Of a stretch of 19,529 bases of DNA, positions 6,691 to 14,787 are shown piece after piece; the first letter of the stretch is position 1, and each line of letters starts with the position of its first letter. Source of the stretch: Cellvibrionaceae bacterium. Lineage in GTDB: Bacteria > Pseudomonadota > Gammaproteobacteria > Pseudomonadales > Cellvibrionaceae. The stretch spans positions 1-19,529 of the forward strand of contig JAOXRV010000585.1 in assembly GCA_025800435.1 (NCBI GenBank). The letters run 5' to 3'. A program made the translations under genes and the position numbers. The notes beneath the pieces are model-generated. The model worked only from the letters and a program-made list of their open reading frames with translations, was not told the origin of the DNA and ran no database searches.

Positions 6691-7065
6691 AGAAAATGAC
6701 CTCAATCATTGGTCGAGCAAATTGACCAAGTGTTTTGCTCAACTGTCCTTGTTAACTTGTTAAAAATCACAAGATAGTTACACAATACTGACAAAAAAAC
6801 CCTGACACCCAATTGAAACCCTGAGTTATTACTATTAGGCTATATCTGTTAGTCACAAATTCGTATGATAGGATTATTACTTAAATTATCTTTTGTGCTA
6901 AACAAAAAATCGACAGTACAACTACCAGGGATAGGTAGCTGACTTAACAGCTATTCCAGCGCAGTATTGCGATGCGATGAATAGCAGTCATTCAGTGCCA
7001 TCCCTTCGTGCGCCCTATTTATTTGTCGTCTAGTATGAATAGGAGACAACGCTAAGGATGTCCCC
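6691..7065. promoter_or_regulatory. Divergent A/T-rich promoter region, dprA and HD-GYP regulator
   Basis: This 375-bp gene-free stretch must drive dprA leftwards and the HD-GYP regulator rightwards, and it is clearly A/T-rich. A possible minus-strand sigma70 promoter for dprA has TTGTCA (complement of 6789-6794) and TGTGAT (complement of 6766-6771) with 17 bp between. Small dyads are TTTTGT/ACAAAA at 6891-6907, CTACC/GGTAG at 6922-6938 and AGCTG/CAGCT at 6937-6952. The regulator gene has AAGGA about eight bases before its ATG. I could not choose a convincing promoter for it. Confidence 0.4.
6709..6729. promoter_or_regulatory. Inverted repeat just upstream of the dprA ribosome site
   Basis: TTGGTC at 6709-6714 and GACCAA at 6724-6729 form a perfect dyad with a 9-nt centre. 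It ends about 8 bp upstream of the GAGGT ribosome site of dprA. It could be a repressor site or a 5' leader hairpin that affects translation. Confidence 0.35.
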
Positions 7066-8604
7066 ATGCCAGAATACAGTTTTCTTAGTTCAGAAAAGCC
7101 CAGTGAAGATCCGATCCACACAAAAGGTGCGCCCTGGAAGGTGCTTATTGTGGATGACGAACCCGACATTCACACCATTACCGATTTAGCCTTAAGTGAT
7201 TTTGAATACCAAAACCGAGGTATTGAGCTGCTGCACGCAAACTCTGCTGCCGAGGCCAAAGAAGTGTTATCCACCGAAAAAGATATCGGTTTGATTCTGC
7301 TCGATGTGGTGATGGAATCCCGCGACGCTGGGCTGTTACTGGTCGTCTGGATTCGGGAGGAGTTAAAAAACAGCAGTGTCCGTATTGTTTTGCGTACCGG
7401 CCAACCCGGCGATGCGCCCGAACGTCAAGTGGTGCGCGATTACGATATCAATGGCTATAAAGAAAAATCAGAGCTAACGGCCAACAAGCTTTACACCGTT
7501 ACCTGTGCTTCACTGCGCTCTTATCAGGATATTCATTCGCTGATGGCCCATGAAGCGGGCATGAAGAAGGTTATAGAATCTACCGGCGATATTTTTGGCA
7601 AGCGCTCGCTGGGCATGTTTGTCGAAGGTGTACTGGAACAGATATTTTCGCTCAGCAAAATAGACCGCAGTGTCAACTTGGTTATTGAAGATAATTCTAT
7701 TGCAATCCAGCGCACCGGCAACAGCTTTGAGGTGGTCGCCGCCACCGGTTGCTACCGGGGTCAGGACGATATAGATATCCAGACAGAGTTTGGCACCAGT
7801 GTCGAATCCCTGCTCAGTACCGGACAGCGAATTGTTAACCTTGCCAATAATAAGCTCGCCATTATTTTACGCTGCCCATTTTCAGATGCGACCATTTTGC
7901 TGCTCAATAATATGAGCTATAGCCCAGAGCATAAAAACCAATATTCGCTGCTCAATTTATTTATTAATAATGTCAACATTGCCTACGAAAACCTATCACT
8001 GCAAGCACAAACCGAACGAACCCAAAAAGAGATCGCCTACCGCCTAGGCGAAGCCATTGAAAACCGCTCGAACGAATCTGGCAACCACGTTAAGCGCGTA
8101 GCCATGACTTCTGAATTGCTGGCGCTGGGCTGTGGTCTATCTTCGGCCAAGGCGCAAATTATTAAGATTGCTTCGCCGCTACATGATATCGGCAAGATCG
8201 CCTGCCCCGATGCTATTTTGCACAAAGAAGGTAAGCTAGACGAAGAAGAGTGGGAGGTCATGAAGCAGCACGCCATTATCGGCGAGGAAATGTTAAGCGG
8301 CTCTGATTTGGAAATTATTCGCACCGCCGCCAACCTCGCCGGTGGACACCACGAGCGCTGGGAGGGCGGCGGCTACCCGCGCGGTTTAAGTGGCGAAGAG
8401 ATACCCATGGAAGCGCGTATTACCGCAGTTGCCGATGTATTTGACGCACTGCTGAGTAAGCGTTGCTATAAAGATGCCTGGTCAGTACAAGATGCGCTGG
8501 ATCTGATCAAAAACCAACGCGCCAAGCAGTTTGACCCCACCGTAGTGGATGCCCTGTTTAACAATTTGGAAGATATTCTGGAAATTTACAAGCACTACCA
8601 GTAA
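7066..8604 (+). CDS. Response regulator, receiver-DUF3369-HD-GYP (predicted c-di-GMP phosphodiesterase)
   Basis: This 512-residue cytoplasmic protein has three parts. A receiver domain (about 25-150) has acidic Asp30/Asp31, the phosphoacceptor Asp80 in ILLDVV, Thr111 and Lys134 in GYKEKSEL. A DUF3369 region (about 165-315) is a GAF-like sensory/dimer segment. An HD-GYP phosphodiesterase domain covers about 320-505. The HD-GYP residues look complete: His341, HDIGK at 373-377, His402, HHERWEGGGYP at 428-438 and Asp457. Such domains hydrolyse cyclic-di-GMP, lowering its level and affecting motility, biofilm or virulence. The ATG has AAGGA about eight bases upstream. The gene is convergent with the multidomain histidine kinase 38 bp away, the obvious candidate to phosphorylate Asp80. 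No DNA-binding domain is present. Confidence 0.93.
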   Translation: MPEYSFLSSEKPSEDPIHTKGAPWKVLIVDDEPDIHTITDLALSDFEYQNRGIELLHANSAAEAKEVLSTEKDIGLILLDVVMESRDAGLLLVVWIREELKNSSVRIVLRTGQPGDAPERQVVRDYDINGYKEKSELTANKLYTVTCASLRSYQDIHSLMAHEAGMKKVIESTGDIFGKRSLGMFVEGVLEQIFSLSKIDRSVNLVIEDNSIAIQRTGNSFEVVAATGCYRGQDDIDIQTEFGTSVESLLSTGQRIVNLANNKLAIILRCPFSDATILLLNNMSYSPEHKNQYSLLNLFINNVNIAYENLSLQAQTERTQKEIAYRLGEAIENRSNESGNHVKRVAMTSELLALGCGLSSAKAQIIKIASPLHDIGKIACPDAILHKEGKLDEEEWEVMKQHAIIGEEMLSGSDLEIIRTAANLAGGHHERWEGGGYPRGLSGEEIPMEARITAVADVFDALLSKRCYKDAWSVQDALDLIKNQRAKQFDPTVVDALFNNLEDILEIYKHYQ

Positions 8605-8616
8605 CCCTACCCCGGC

Positions 8617-8640
8617 CCTCCTTAGCCAAGGTTGAGGAGG
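8617..8640 (+). terminator. Hairpin between convergent signalling genes
   Basis: CCTCCTTAGC pairs with the downstream GTTGAGGAGG around a CAAG loop. In the plus-strand RNA this gives ten paired positions, two of them G-U wobbles. It lies 13 bp after the HD-GYP regulator stop and is followed by AACUAUUCUUCU, a modest U-rich tail. It fits the plus-strand transcript better, because the wobble pairs become mismatches in the opposite RNA. It fills most of the 38-bp space between the two genes. Confidence 0.6.
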
Positions 8641-8642
8641 AA

Positions 8643-11600
8643 CTATTCTTCTAGTCTTAAGACCTGCCTCGGTATTACCATCTCAAAGCATACGCCCTCT
8701 CCAACAATACTGTTGCAGATAACTTTGCCCTCTAGCTTCTCTTCTATTATCTCGCGCACAACACTTAAACCGAGCCCGGTGCCACCACCTTCACGATTAG
8801 TGGTGTAAAAAGGCTCAAATACTTGTTCGACCTTCTCTTGGGGAATACCTCGGCCATTATCTCGATAGACAAGGGTTACACTGTCGGCATCGTAGTCTAC
8901 ATCTATGCTAATTTCGCCCTCGCCGTCATCGTCAAATGCATGTATTAGCGAGTTCATAATAAGGTTGGTAAACACCTGGGAGAACCAACCCGCATAGGAG
9001 TTTATTTTAAAATCTTTGCGCTCGCTTAGCTCGACCTTGATATTGCGCTTGCGGTACTGGCTGGACAGGCTCAGCAAAATCTCTTTGATATATTCAATTA
9101 AGTAAAATCGGCTTTGCAGGTTTGTCGACTGATCCGATGACAGCCGCTTAAAGCTTCGAATCAAATCGGCCGCTCGCAGCAAATTCTTAAAGATAATGTC
9201 AGCAGCCTGACCGGCGCTATCAAAGTACCCTTCCAGCTCAGTCTTGGTCATCTTTTGATCGTAATAACTGGATTTAATGCTCTTAGTGCGATCAATAAAG
9301 TGACTCATGCCGGTAATACTAATACCAATGGGGTTATTGATCTCGTGGGTAACCCCGGCCACCAAACCACCCAGTGAGGCCATCTTTTCACTTTCTATCA
9401 GGCCCTGACGCACCGTCAGCAGCTCTTGCCACAGCTCATCTATACGCTGTTGCTGTAAGTTAACTTGGTGCTTTTTTTGGCGTATTTGAGTTTGCAATAT
9501 CTGGTTGATATCGATCATCAGCTTGTATTGCTTCAAGCTAACTTTATCCTGCTCATGGGCATCGGAAATACTGTCGTGCAGATAGCTAAAATATTTGTCG
9601 CTCTGGCTGAGCTTGCCATTGATGGCCAGTATCTCACCATAGGAAAATAACAAATCATCGGCGATCGGATGATTGCGATCCAAGCCATAGGCGCGAAACT
9701 GTTGCATAGCAAAGGAAATAAAATACTCAGCCCCATGGGGAGCACCCTGACGCTTGGCCTCCTGGGCATACTGATAGTTGTGCTCCAAAAGCTGCAATTT
9801 GGTGTCTGCATCGGGCAACTCTGTATAGATCGCATCCAAGCAGCATATCCAATCACCCAGGTCTGCCTCGGGCTCGGCCCGCAGTATTTGCCACAATTTA
9901 ATGTGCAGCTCGTAGCGCATATCTCTCGGCATTAACTGCTGCACGACACTGAACAGGCTGTGGCTCGGAAAAGCCAGCTTAATGCCATACTGGCGAAGCA
10001 TACCCTGTTGGCGCAATTGCAGTAATACGCTTGCTGACACACCATAGCCCTCACTCAGTAAGTGATAGTGCGGTTCCACACAGTTTTCCATAATTACCGC
10101 AGCAGCAGCCAGGGCGCGATAGGCTTCCGGTGCCAGCTCTTTGAGCTGGTCAATATAGCGCTCGTGGGTACTGTGTTTTTCGAGCTTGGCAATTGCGTCC
10201 AAATTGGCTTGCCAAAGCCCTTCTTCCATTACGATTAACCGTTGCTCGACTATCTGCTCTAATAAATAGTAAAGACTGCGCGGGCGGCCACGGCTAAGCA
10301 CCAACAGCTGTGTAATAAGCTCGGTAAAGAATATGGCATTCTCTATTCCGGCAAAAACATCGCTCAACCAAGAGGCCACCACCGGCTCACTAAAAGGCTC
10401 TAAATCGATTCCAATAAAAGACGCGCTGTAACTTTCCAATAAAGCCGGCAAACGCTGGCTGCGCTCTTCCGCACTGTCAATACGGTAGCAGAATGCAAAC
10501 AGCACATGTTGATGCTGGGCATCAATTAAACTCTGTATCAAATCGATGCTATCTTCGTCCAACCACTGGCTATCATCGATGTTCCAGATAATATTAATAC
10601 CGTTTTTTTCGACTACTTTGAAAAAAATATTAAGGCTTTGCTGCAACATAATTGCACGCAAATAAACTGCCTCGTCATCGTCAAAATGGGCATTTGGTAG
10701 AAAAACATCCAGCTCTGGCACAACACTTAATAAATAGGCACCCTCATTTGGTAATACATTGGCCAGCTGTGTGCGCCATGTTTCAACATCTGCAAACTGC
10801 AGCAATTGTGGCATCAGGTCCTGCAGCGCTCGGCCAATCGCCAAAAAAGGGCGCTGTTGCTGCTTGGCAAAGGCGCGACAGTTTAGATACACGGCTTTCC
10901 GGGCCAGCGCTTTGGCAGCCATGCCCCGAAACAGATGGGTTTTACCACTGGCTATTGGCCCGGTAACCAATAGTATTTGTGGCTTACTGCCGAGCTGTTC
11001 AAGGGTGTTATCCAACAGCTCCCGCTCTTGCTCGCGGCCGTAGTTTTTAGTTGAAATTAACCTGGGTTCTATCGGCTCAGGCTCTGGGCTGTGTTTGTTA
11101 TCACTGGCCTGCTTTAGGCGCTCTAGTTTGGCGTTAACCGCTGCCGCTGTAGGTGGGCGCGCTTCTGTATGGGGGCTTAGCATCTGTGCGAGCAGGTTTT
11201 TCAGCTGCGAAGGTAAAGGCTTGCTCGCCTGATTACACAGTTTATCAAGCGCTTCGGCTTGGCTCAGGGCCAGGTGGCTAGCCCGTTCGCTAAACTTGAG
11301 GCCCGCATAAAGATCGCGGCCACACAATAGCTGGCAAAAATACAGGCCCAAACTAAAGATATCGGAATGTTGGCCAATCGGCTGTTCGCGCAGGCCCATC
11401 TGCTCCGGTGCCAAGTGGTCGGCATTGATCGACTGTTTATAAAAATCGCTTAGTAACTGGTATTGTTGGGGCAGCGATATTTGTCGATCCCCAGTAATTG
11501 ATATTGTATTGCTACGGGTATCAAACAAAATGGACTCAGATTTAAGATCACCGTGGTAAGCGCCACTATTGTGTATCTCTTCTAGCTTGTCACAGAGCTG

Positions 11601-11717
11601 CAGCGCTAAGTTGTAAAAATCTTTTAGATCAAGCCCTGTATCAGGTACTAGATCCAACAAATTGGATTCGCTCTGCTCTGCTCTAGTTGCGGTGAAGATG
11701 TCTTCCATGTCTTCCAT
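8643..11717 (-). CDS. Kinase-remnant / AAA-STAND ATPase / sensor histidine kinase hybrid
   Basis: This 1024-residue soluble protein belongs with the Ser/Thr-kinase, ATPase and histidine-kinase fusions. Residues about 25-200 resemble a protein kinase C-lobe: HGDLK at 55-59 replaces HRDLK and APE lies at 103-105. The N-lobe (glycine loop, ATP lysine) is absent and no DFG is seen, so a pseudokinase is likely. An AAA/STAND-type ATPase follows, with YGRE near 226-229, Walker A GPIASGKT at 253-260 and Walker B-like IIWNIDD at 376-382. A helical middle (about 500-740) and coiled coil (about 740-780) lead to the histidine kinase: His791 in VTHEINNP, N-box Asn922, G1 DNGRGIP, F-box FEPFYTT and G2 GGTGLGL at 978-984. 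There is no membrane segment and no receiver. A TTG two codons earlier is possible, but the ATG at 11717 has AAGG six bases upstream. Confidence 0.9.
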   Translation of the reverse strand: MEDMEDIFTATRAEQSESNLLDLVPDTGLDLKDFYNLALQLCDKLEEIHNSGAYHGDLKSESILFDTRSNTISITGDRQISLPQQYQLLSDFYKQSINADHLAPEQMGLREQPIGQHSDIFSLGLYFCQLLCGRDLYAGLKFSERASHLALSQAEALDKLCNQASKPLPSQLKNLLAQMLSPHTEARPPTAAAVNAKLERLKQASDNKHSPEPEPIEPRLISTKNYGREQERELLDNTLEQLGSKPQILLVTGPIASGKTHLFRGMAAKALARKAVYLNCRAFAKQQQRPFLAIGRALQDLMPQLLQFADVETWRTQLANVLPNEGAYLLSVVPELDVFLPNAHFDDDEAVYLRAIMLQQSLNIFFKVVEKNGINIIWNIDDSQWLDEDSIDLIQSLIDAQHQHVLFAFCYRIDSAEERSQRLPALLESYSASFIGIDLEPFSEPVVASWLSDVFAGIENAIFFTELITQLLVLSRGRPRSLYYLLEQIVEQRLIVMEEGLWQANLDAIAKLEKHSTHERYIDQLKELAPEAYRALAAAAVIMENCVEPHYHLLSEGYGVSASVLLQLRQQGMLRQYGIKLAFPSHSLFSVVQQLMPRDMRYELHIKLWQILRAEPEADLGDWICCLDAIYTELPDADTKLQLLEHNYQYAQEAKRQGAPHGAEYFISFAMQQFRAYGLDRNHPIADDLLFSYGEILAINGKLSQSDKYFSYLHDSISDAHEQDKVSLKQYKLMIDINQILQTQIRQKKHQVNLQQQRIDELWQELLTVRQGLIESEKMASLGGLVAGVTHEINNPIGISITGMSHFIDRTKSIKSSYYDQKMTKTELEGYFDSAGQAADIIFKNLLRAADLIRSFKRLSSDQSTNLQSRFYLIEYIKEILLSLSSQYRKRNIKVELSERKDFKINSYAGWFSQVFTNLIMNSLIHAFDDDGEGEISIDVDYDADSVTLVYRDNGRGIPQEKVEQVFEPFYTTNREGGGTGLGLSVVREIIEEKLEGKVICNSIVGEGVCFEMVIPRQVLRLEE

Positions 11718-12025
11718 AAACAACCTTGTTGTTGTGGCAATATGCTAAGCTCCCTACTAATAGCACAGGCACAGGTTTATATCGTCTATCGGTCGTTTTT
11801 ATATCACCAGCGGCTTACTTCTTTAGAAAACACAAGCACTTAAACCAGTGTTAAAAACACTTACTAATGTATTAACGCTAGCACAGGAATAACAATTCTG
11901 TTGCTTAATTTGGTAGCTTATTGCGCCAGAGAGGCGGGGATATATGAGGGGAAATTGGCTGAGTAGATAAGTAGAAGGGGGGCGATTAGAGCGCCCCACT
12001 TAATACGGAAACTTAGCAGAACAAC
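11718..12025. promoter_or_regulatory. Gap upstream of the hybrid kinase, downstream of LysM gene
   Basis: This 308-bp gene-free region should hold the kinase promoter (reading left) and the LysM gene terminator. TTTATATC occurs twice, at 11776-11783 and 11798-11805, a direct repeat with a 22-bp period (two helical turns). AGTGTT at 11847-11852 and AACACT at 11856-11861 form a perfect dyad with a 3-nt centre. Either could be a regulator site for the kinase gene. I could not choose a convincing -35/-10 pair. Confidence 0.4.
11979..11997 (-). terminator. Possible terminator of the LysM gene
   Basis: GGGGCG at 11979-11984 and CGCCCC at 11992-11997 form a perfect G/C-rich 6-bp stem with a 7-nt loop, 28 bp after the LysM stop in the reading direction. 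On the minus strand the stem is followed by CCTTCTACTTAT, which is only weakly T-rich, so it may be an inefficient terminator. Confidence 0.5.
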
Positions 12026-13069
12026 TTAAGGGCTGCGCAGGAAATCACCAGTGCGCAGAGCGCGCTCGGCTTCCAACACAATGCCGTAGGACATTTTTTC
12101 AAACACACTGAATACCATAACCACGCCGGAGCGCACCGGTGGCAGTTGCACCACCTCATTAGTTACCCGATCGCGCACGGTATCGCCTTTTTTATAAATC
12201 AGTAGTACATCGCCCACCTGCAGCTCTTCACGCTCGCCACGGTTAATGGCCACCACATCCAATTTGGAAACCTGGTTAACACCGCCTTCTACACCTATGA
12301 TCTGGGCGTCAATCTTTTTCGCCGGCGCCGAGGGGAAGAAGGTCGAATCAATTGAGCGCTGGACGGTTTTTAAGAAACGGTCGCCCAGGCGCACTTCCTG
12401 GGTGGTGCGCACCACTTCAAAGGTGCCGATATCTTTTTCCAGCGCGGTTTGTTTAACCGTGGCGATATCTATCGCCTGAATACCCAGTGGCTCTTTGCTG
12501 ATCGGGTCTACATAGGCATCGCCCTTGCGGTAGACACCGTAAATAATCACGCCTTTTTCAAATTCACCACGGCCGAAGATACTGTCGCCAGCACCGGTGA
12601 TAATATGCTCGTCACCGCCGGCCAATACATAAGGTGCCTTATCCAAGGTAGCGACCTCAACCACTCGGCTGCGCGATAAAAAGGCGTTGATCCGATCCAG
12701 GGGAATGGTGTTAATGGCTTCTTCCTTGGGCACGATGTGCACCTTGGGCCCAAGCTTGGCCTTATAGGTGCGGCCGGCTTCACCCCTATCCACGGTCAGA
12801 CGCGGCTTGCCATCCATATAGATCAGGCTAATCCTGTCACCGGGGAAGATCAAATGAGGGTTGGCGATCTGGGTATTAACCTGCCAGATCTCTGGCCACA
12901 TCCAGGGGTTCTCCAAGAAGCGGCCGGAAATATCCCACAGGGTATCCCCTTTCACCACGGTATAGGTATCTGGGTGACTGCTCTTTAAGCGCGGCTCATC
13001 GGCGTGGCCCTTAAGGGATAGCCCCAGTGCCAATAAGCTCACCATTGCTGCCAGCAGTATTTTTTTCAT
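12026..13069 (-). CDS. Exported LysM domain protein
   Basis: This 347-residue protein has a classic signal peptide (KK, hydrophobic core 4-19, likely cut after GHA at 23). One LysM domain follows at about 35-83 (YTVVKGDTLWDISGRFL, then NPHLIFPGDRISLI). LysM domains bind N-acetylglucosamine-containing glycans, so the mature protein probably sits in the periplasm on peptidoglycan. The remaining 260 residues are beta-rich with no catalytic motif that I recognise; it is not an obvious hydrolase. Family members sit between dprA and def in Pseudomonas, and it faces def here as well. AAGGG lies about eight bases before the ATG. Here dprA is no longer next to it, because the kinase/HD-GYP pair intervenes. 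Its exact role is unknown to me. Confidence 0.9.
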   Translation of the reverse strand: MKKILLAAMVSLLALGLSLKGHADEPRLKSSHPDTYTVVKGDTLWDISGRFLENPWMWPEIWQVNTQIANPHLIFPGDRISLIYMDGKPRLTVDRGEAGRTYKAKLGPKVHIVPKEEAINTIPLDRINAFLSRSRVVEVATLDKAPYVLAGGDEHIITGAGDSIFGRGEFEKGVIIYGVYRKGDAYVDPISKEPLGIQAIDIATVKQTALEKDIGTFEVVRTTQEVRLGDRFLKTVQRSIDSTFFPSAPAKKIDAQIIGVEGGVNQVSKLDVVAINRGEREELQVGDVLLIYKKGDTVRDRVTNEVVQLPPVRSGVVMVFSVFEKMSYGIVLEAERALRTGDFLRSP

Positions 13070-13299
13070 AGAAAATGCCCTTTCTGATCGGCCCCTCGGC
13101 AGAATCGGTTATAATAAAGCCCGTTAGCCTGCCCTAATTGAACACAAGCCCCGAGCAAGTCACTAATATAGCACTTAAAGGGCGCTGGCGGCAGGCAAAC
13201 CGGGCCCTGATTCGGCCAATAATTACTGTTCGATCATAATGTTAGCAGTGCTCCTTACATTTTTACTAGAAGTTTGTCACAGGCATTAAATACTCCTAC
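13070..13299. promoter_or_regulatory. Divergent promoter region, LysM gene and def
   Basis: This 230-bp gap separates two genes reading apart and must carry both promoters. A TATAAT at 13110-13115 on the plus strand (ATTATA on the minus strand) is a plausible -10-like block, but I see no good -35 at the right distance on either strand. GCCTGCC near 13126-13132 and GGCAGGC near 13191-13197 are inverted copies of 7 bp. No Shine-Dalgarno sequence is visible just before the def ATG. Confidence 0.35.
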
Positions 13300-13809
13300 A
13301 TGGCTATCTTAGAAATCCTAGAATTCCCCGACCCCAGACTGCGCACCACCGCCACCCCGGTGGCCGAGGTGAACGACGAAATACGTCAGCTCGTGGCCGA
13401 TATGTTTGAAACCATGTATGCCGCCCCCGGCATAGGCCTGGCCGCCACCCAAATTAATGTGCACAAGCGGGTGGTGGTGATCGACGTGAGTGAAGCGCAG
13501 GATCAGCCACTGGTGTTTATCAACCCACAAATCGAGGTGTTGGATGCCGAGCTGCTGCACGAATACGACGAGGGCTGCCTCTCGGTGCCGGGCTTTTACG
13601 AGACCGTCAGCCGGCCGGAGCGCATCCGCGTTACCGCCCTGGACGCAGATGGCCAGGAGTTTAGCTTAGAGCCCGATGGCCTGCTGGCGGTGTGTATCCA
13701 GCACGAGCTGGATCATCTAAACGGCAAACTGTTTGTGGACTATATCTCCACCATGAAGCGCCAGCGGATTCGCAAAAAACTCGAAAAACAACACCGCCAA
13801 CAAGCCTAA
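13300..13809 (+). CDS. def: Peptide deformylase
   Basis: This enzyme removes the N-formyl group from new proteins as they leave the ribosome, using a bound metal (Fe2+ in the cell). The 169 residues are the usual length for the type 1 enzyme. All three motifs are present: GIGLAATQ at 44-51, EGCLSVPG at 91-98 with metal ligand Cys93, and QHELDH at 134-139 with ligands His135 and His139 and catalytic Glu136. The N-terminus MAILEILEFPDPRLR is the standard one, so the start is secure although no good ribosome site is seen. It heads a tight run with fmt (21-nt gap) and rsmB, pairing the removal and addition of formyl groups on one transcript. Confidence 0.98.
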   Translation: MAILEILEFPDPRLRTTATPVAEVNDEIRQLVADMFETMYAAPGIGLAATQINVHKRVVVIDVSEAQDQPLVFINPQIEVLDAELLHEYDEGCLSVPGFYETVSRPERIRVTALDADGQEFSLEPDGLLAVCIQHELDHLNGKLFVDYISTMKRQRIRKKLEKQHRQQA

Positions 13810-13830
13810 CGGCCCCAAATCAGTATTAAT

Positions 13831-14787
13831 ATGGCCCTAAATATCGTTTTTGCCGGCACCCCAGATTTTGCCGCCGCCCACCTGCAAACCCTACTCGACA
13901 GCGAGCACACGGTGATTGCCGCCTACACCCAGCCGGATCGGCCGGTGGGCCGGGGCAAACAGCTGCAAGCCAGCCCAGTTAAGGCCCTGGCCGAAACCGC
14001 TGCGGTACCTGTGTACCAACCCCTGAATTTTAAAGACGCCAGCGACCGCGCCGCCCTGGCCGCGTTAAACGCCGATATTATGGTGGTGGTGGCCTACGGC
14101 CTGCTGCTGCCCCAGGCGGTGTTGGATACCCCTAAATACGGCTGTATCAATGTGCACGCTTCGCTGCTGCCGCGCTGGCGCGGTGCGGCGCCGATCCAGC
14201 GCGCGGTAGAAGCCGGCGATAGCGAAACTGGCGTCACCATTATGCAAATGGATGCCGGCTTAGATACCGGCCCCATGCTGGAAGTCAGCCGCTGCCCCAT
14301 CGACAGCGACGAAACCGGCGGCAGTTTGCACGATAAGCTACTGGCGCTAGGCGGCCCAGCCCTGCTCAAGGCCCTGGCGGCGATTGAGGCGGGTACCAGT
14401 GAAGCCGAAACCCAGCCCGAAGCCGGGGTAACTTACGCCCATAAATTTAATAAAGCGGATGCGGCCCTAGATTGGCAGCGTTCGGCCACCGAGCTGGCGC
14501 GCATTGTGCGCGCTTATAACCCTTTCCCGGTGGCCCACTGTGGCTATATCGATAAGGGCAAGCAACAGCGCTTGCGAATTTGGCAGGCCTGGGCGGTGGG
14601 CAGCAAAAGCCAACTTGCCCCCGGCACGGTCACTAAGCTAGACCCCAATGGGCTCGAAGTGGCCTGCGGTGATAACAGCGCCCTAGTGATCACCCAGCTG
14701 CAGCTACCGGGCAAAAAAGCCATGACTATCAAAGACTTACTAAATGGCCGCGGGGATCTTTTTAGCCCCGGCCAGCAACTGAGCTAA
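13831..14787 (+). CDS. fmt: Methionyl-tRNA formyltransferase
   Basis: This enzyme transfers a formyl group from 10-formyltetrahydrofolate to methionyl-initiator tRNA. The 318 residues match the family. The N-terminal Rossmann domain starts IVFAGTPDFAA, carries the insertion loop QPDRPVGRGKQLQ at 34-46 that contacts the acceptor stem, and holds the catalytic trio Asn107, His109 (NVHASLLPRWRGAAPIQ, 107-123) and Asp145 (GLDTGPM). The C-terminal OB-fold domain (about 210-318) binds the tRNA. No strong ribosome site precedes the ATG. The stop codon overlaps the rsmB start as TAATG, so translation of the two is probably coupled. Confidence 0.98.
   Translation: MALNIVFAGTPDFAAAHLQTLLDSEHTVIAAYTQPDRPVGRGKQLQASPVKALAETAAVPVYQPLNFKDASDRAALAALNADIMVVVAYGLLLPQAVLDTPKYGCINVHASLLPRWRGAAPIQRAVEAGDSETGVTIMQMDAGLDTGPMLEVSRCPIDSDETGGSLHDKLLALGGPALLKALAAIEAGTSEAETQPEAGVTYAHKFNKADAALDWQRSATELARIVRAYNPFPVAHCGYIDKGKQQRLRIWQAWAVGSKSQLAPGTVTKLDPNGLEVACGDNSALVITQLQLPGKKAMTIKDLLNGRGDLFSPGQQLS

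Noticed and set aside
6691..6705. A TTG start for dprA that would add five residues
   Set aside because: The TTG overlaps the GAGGT ribosome site that is correctly spaced for the ATG at 6690.
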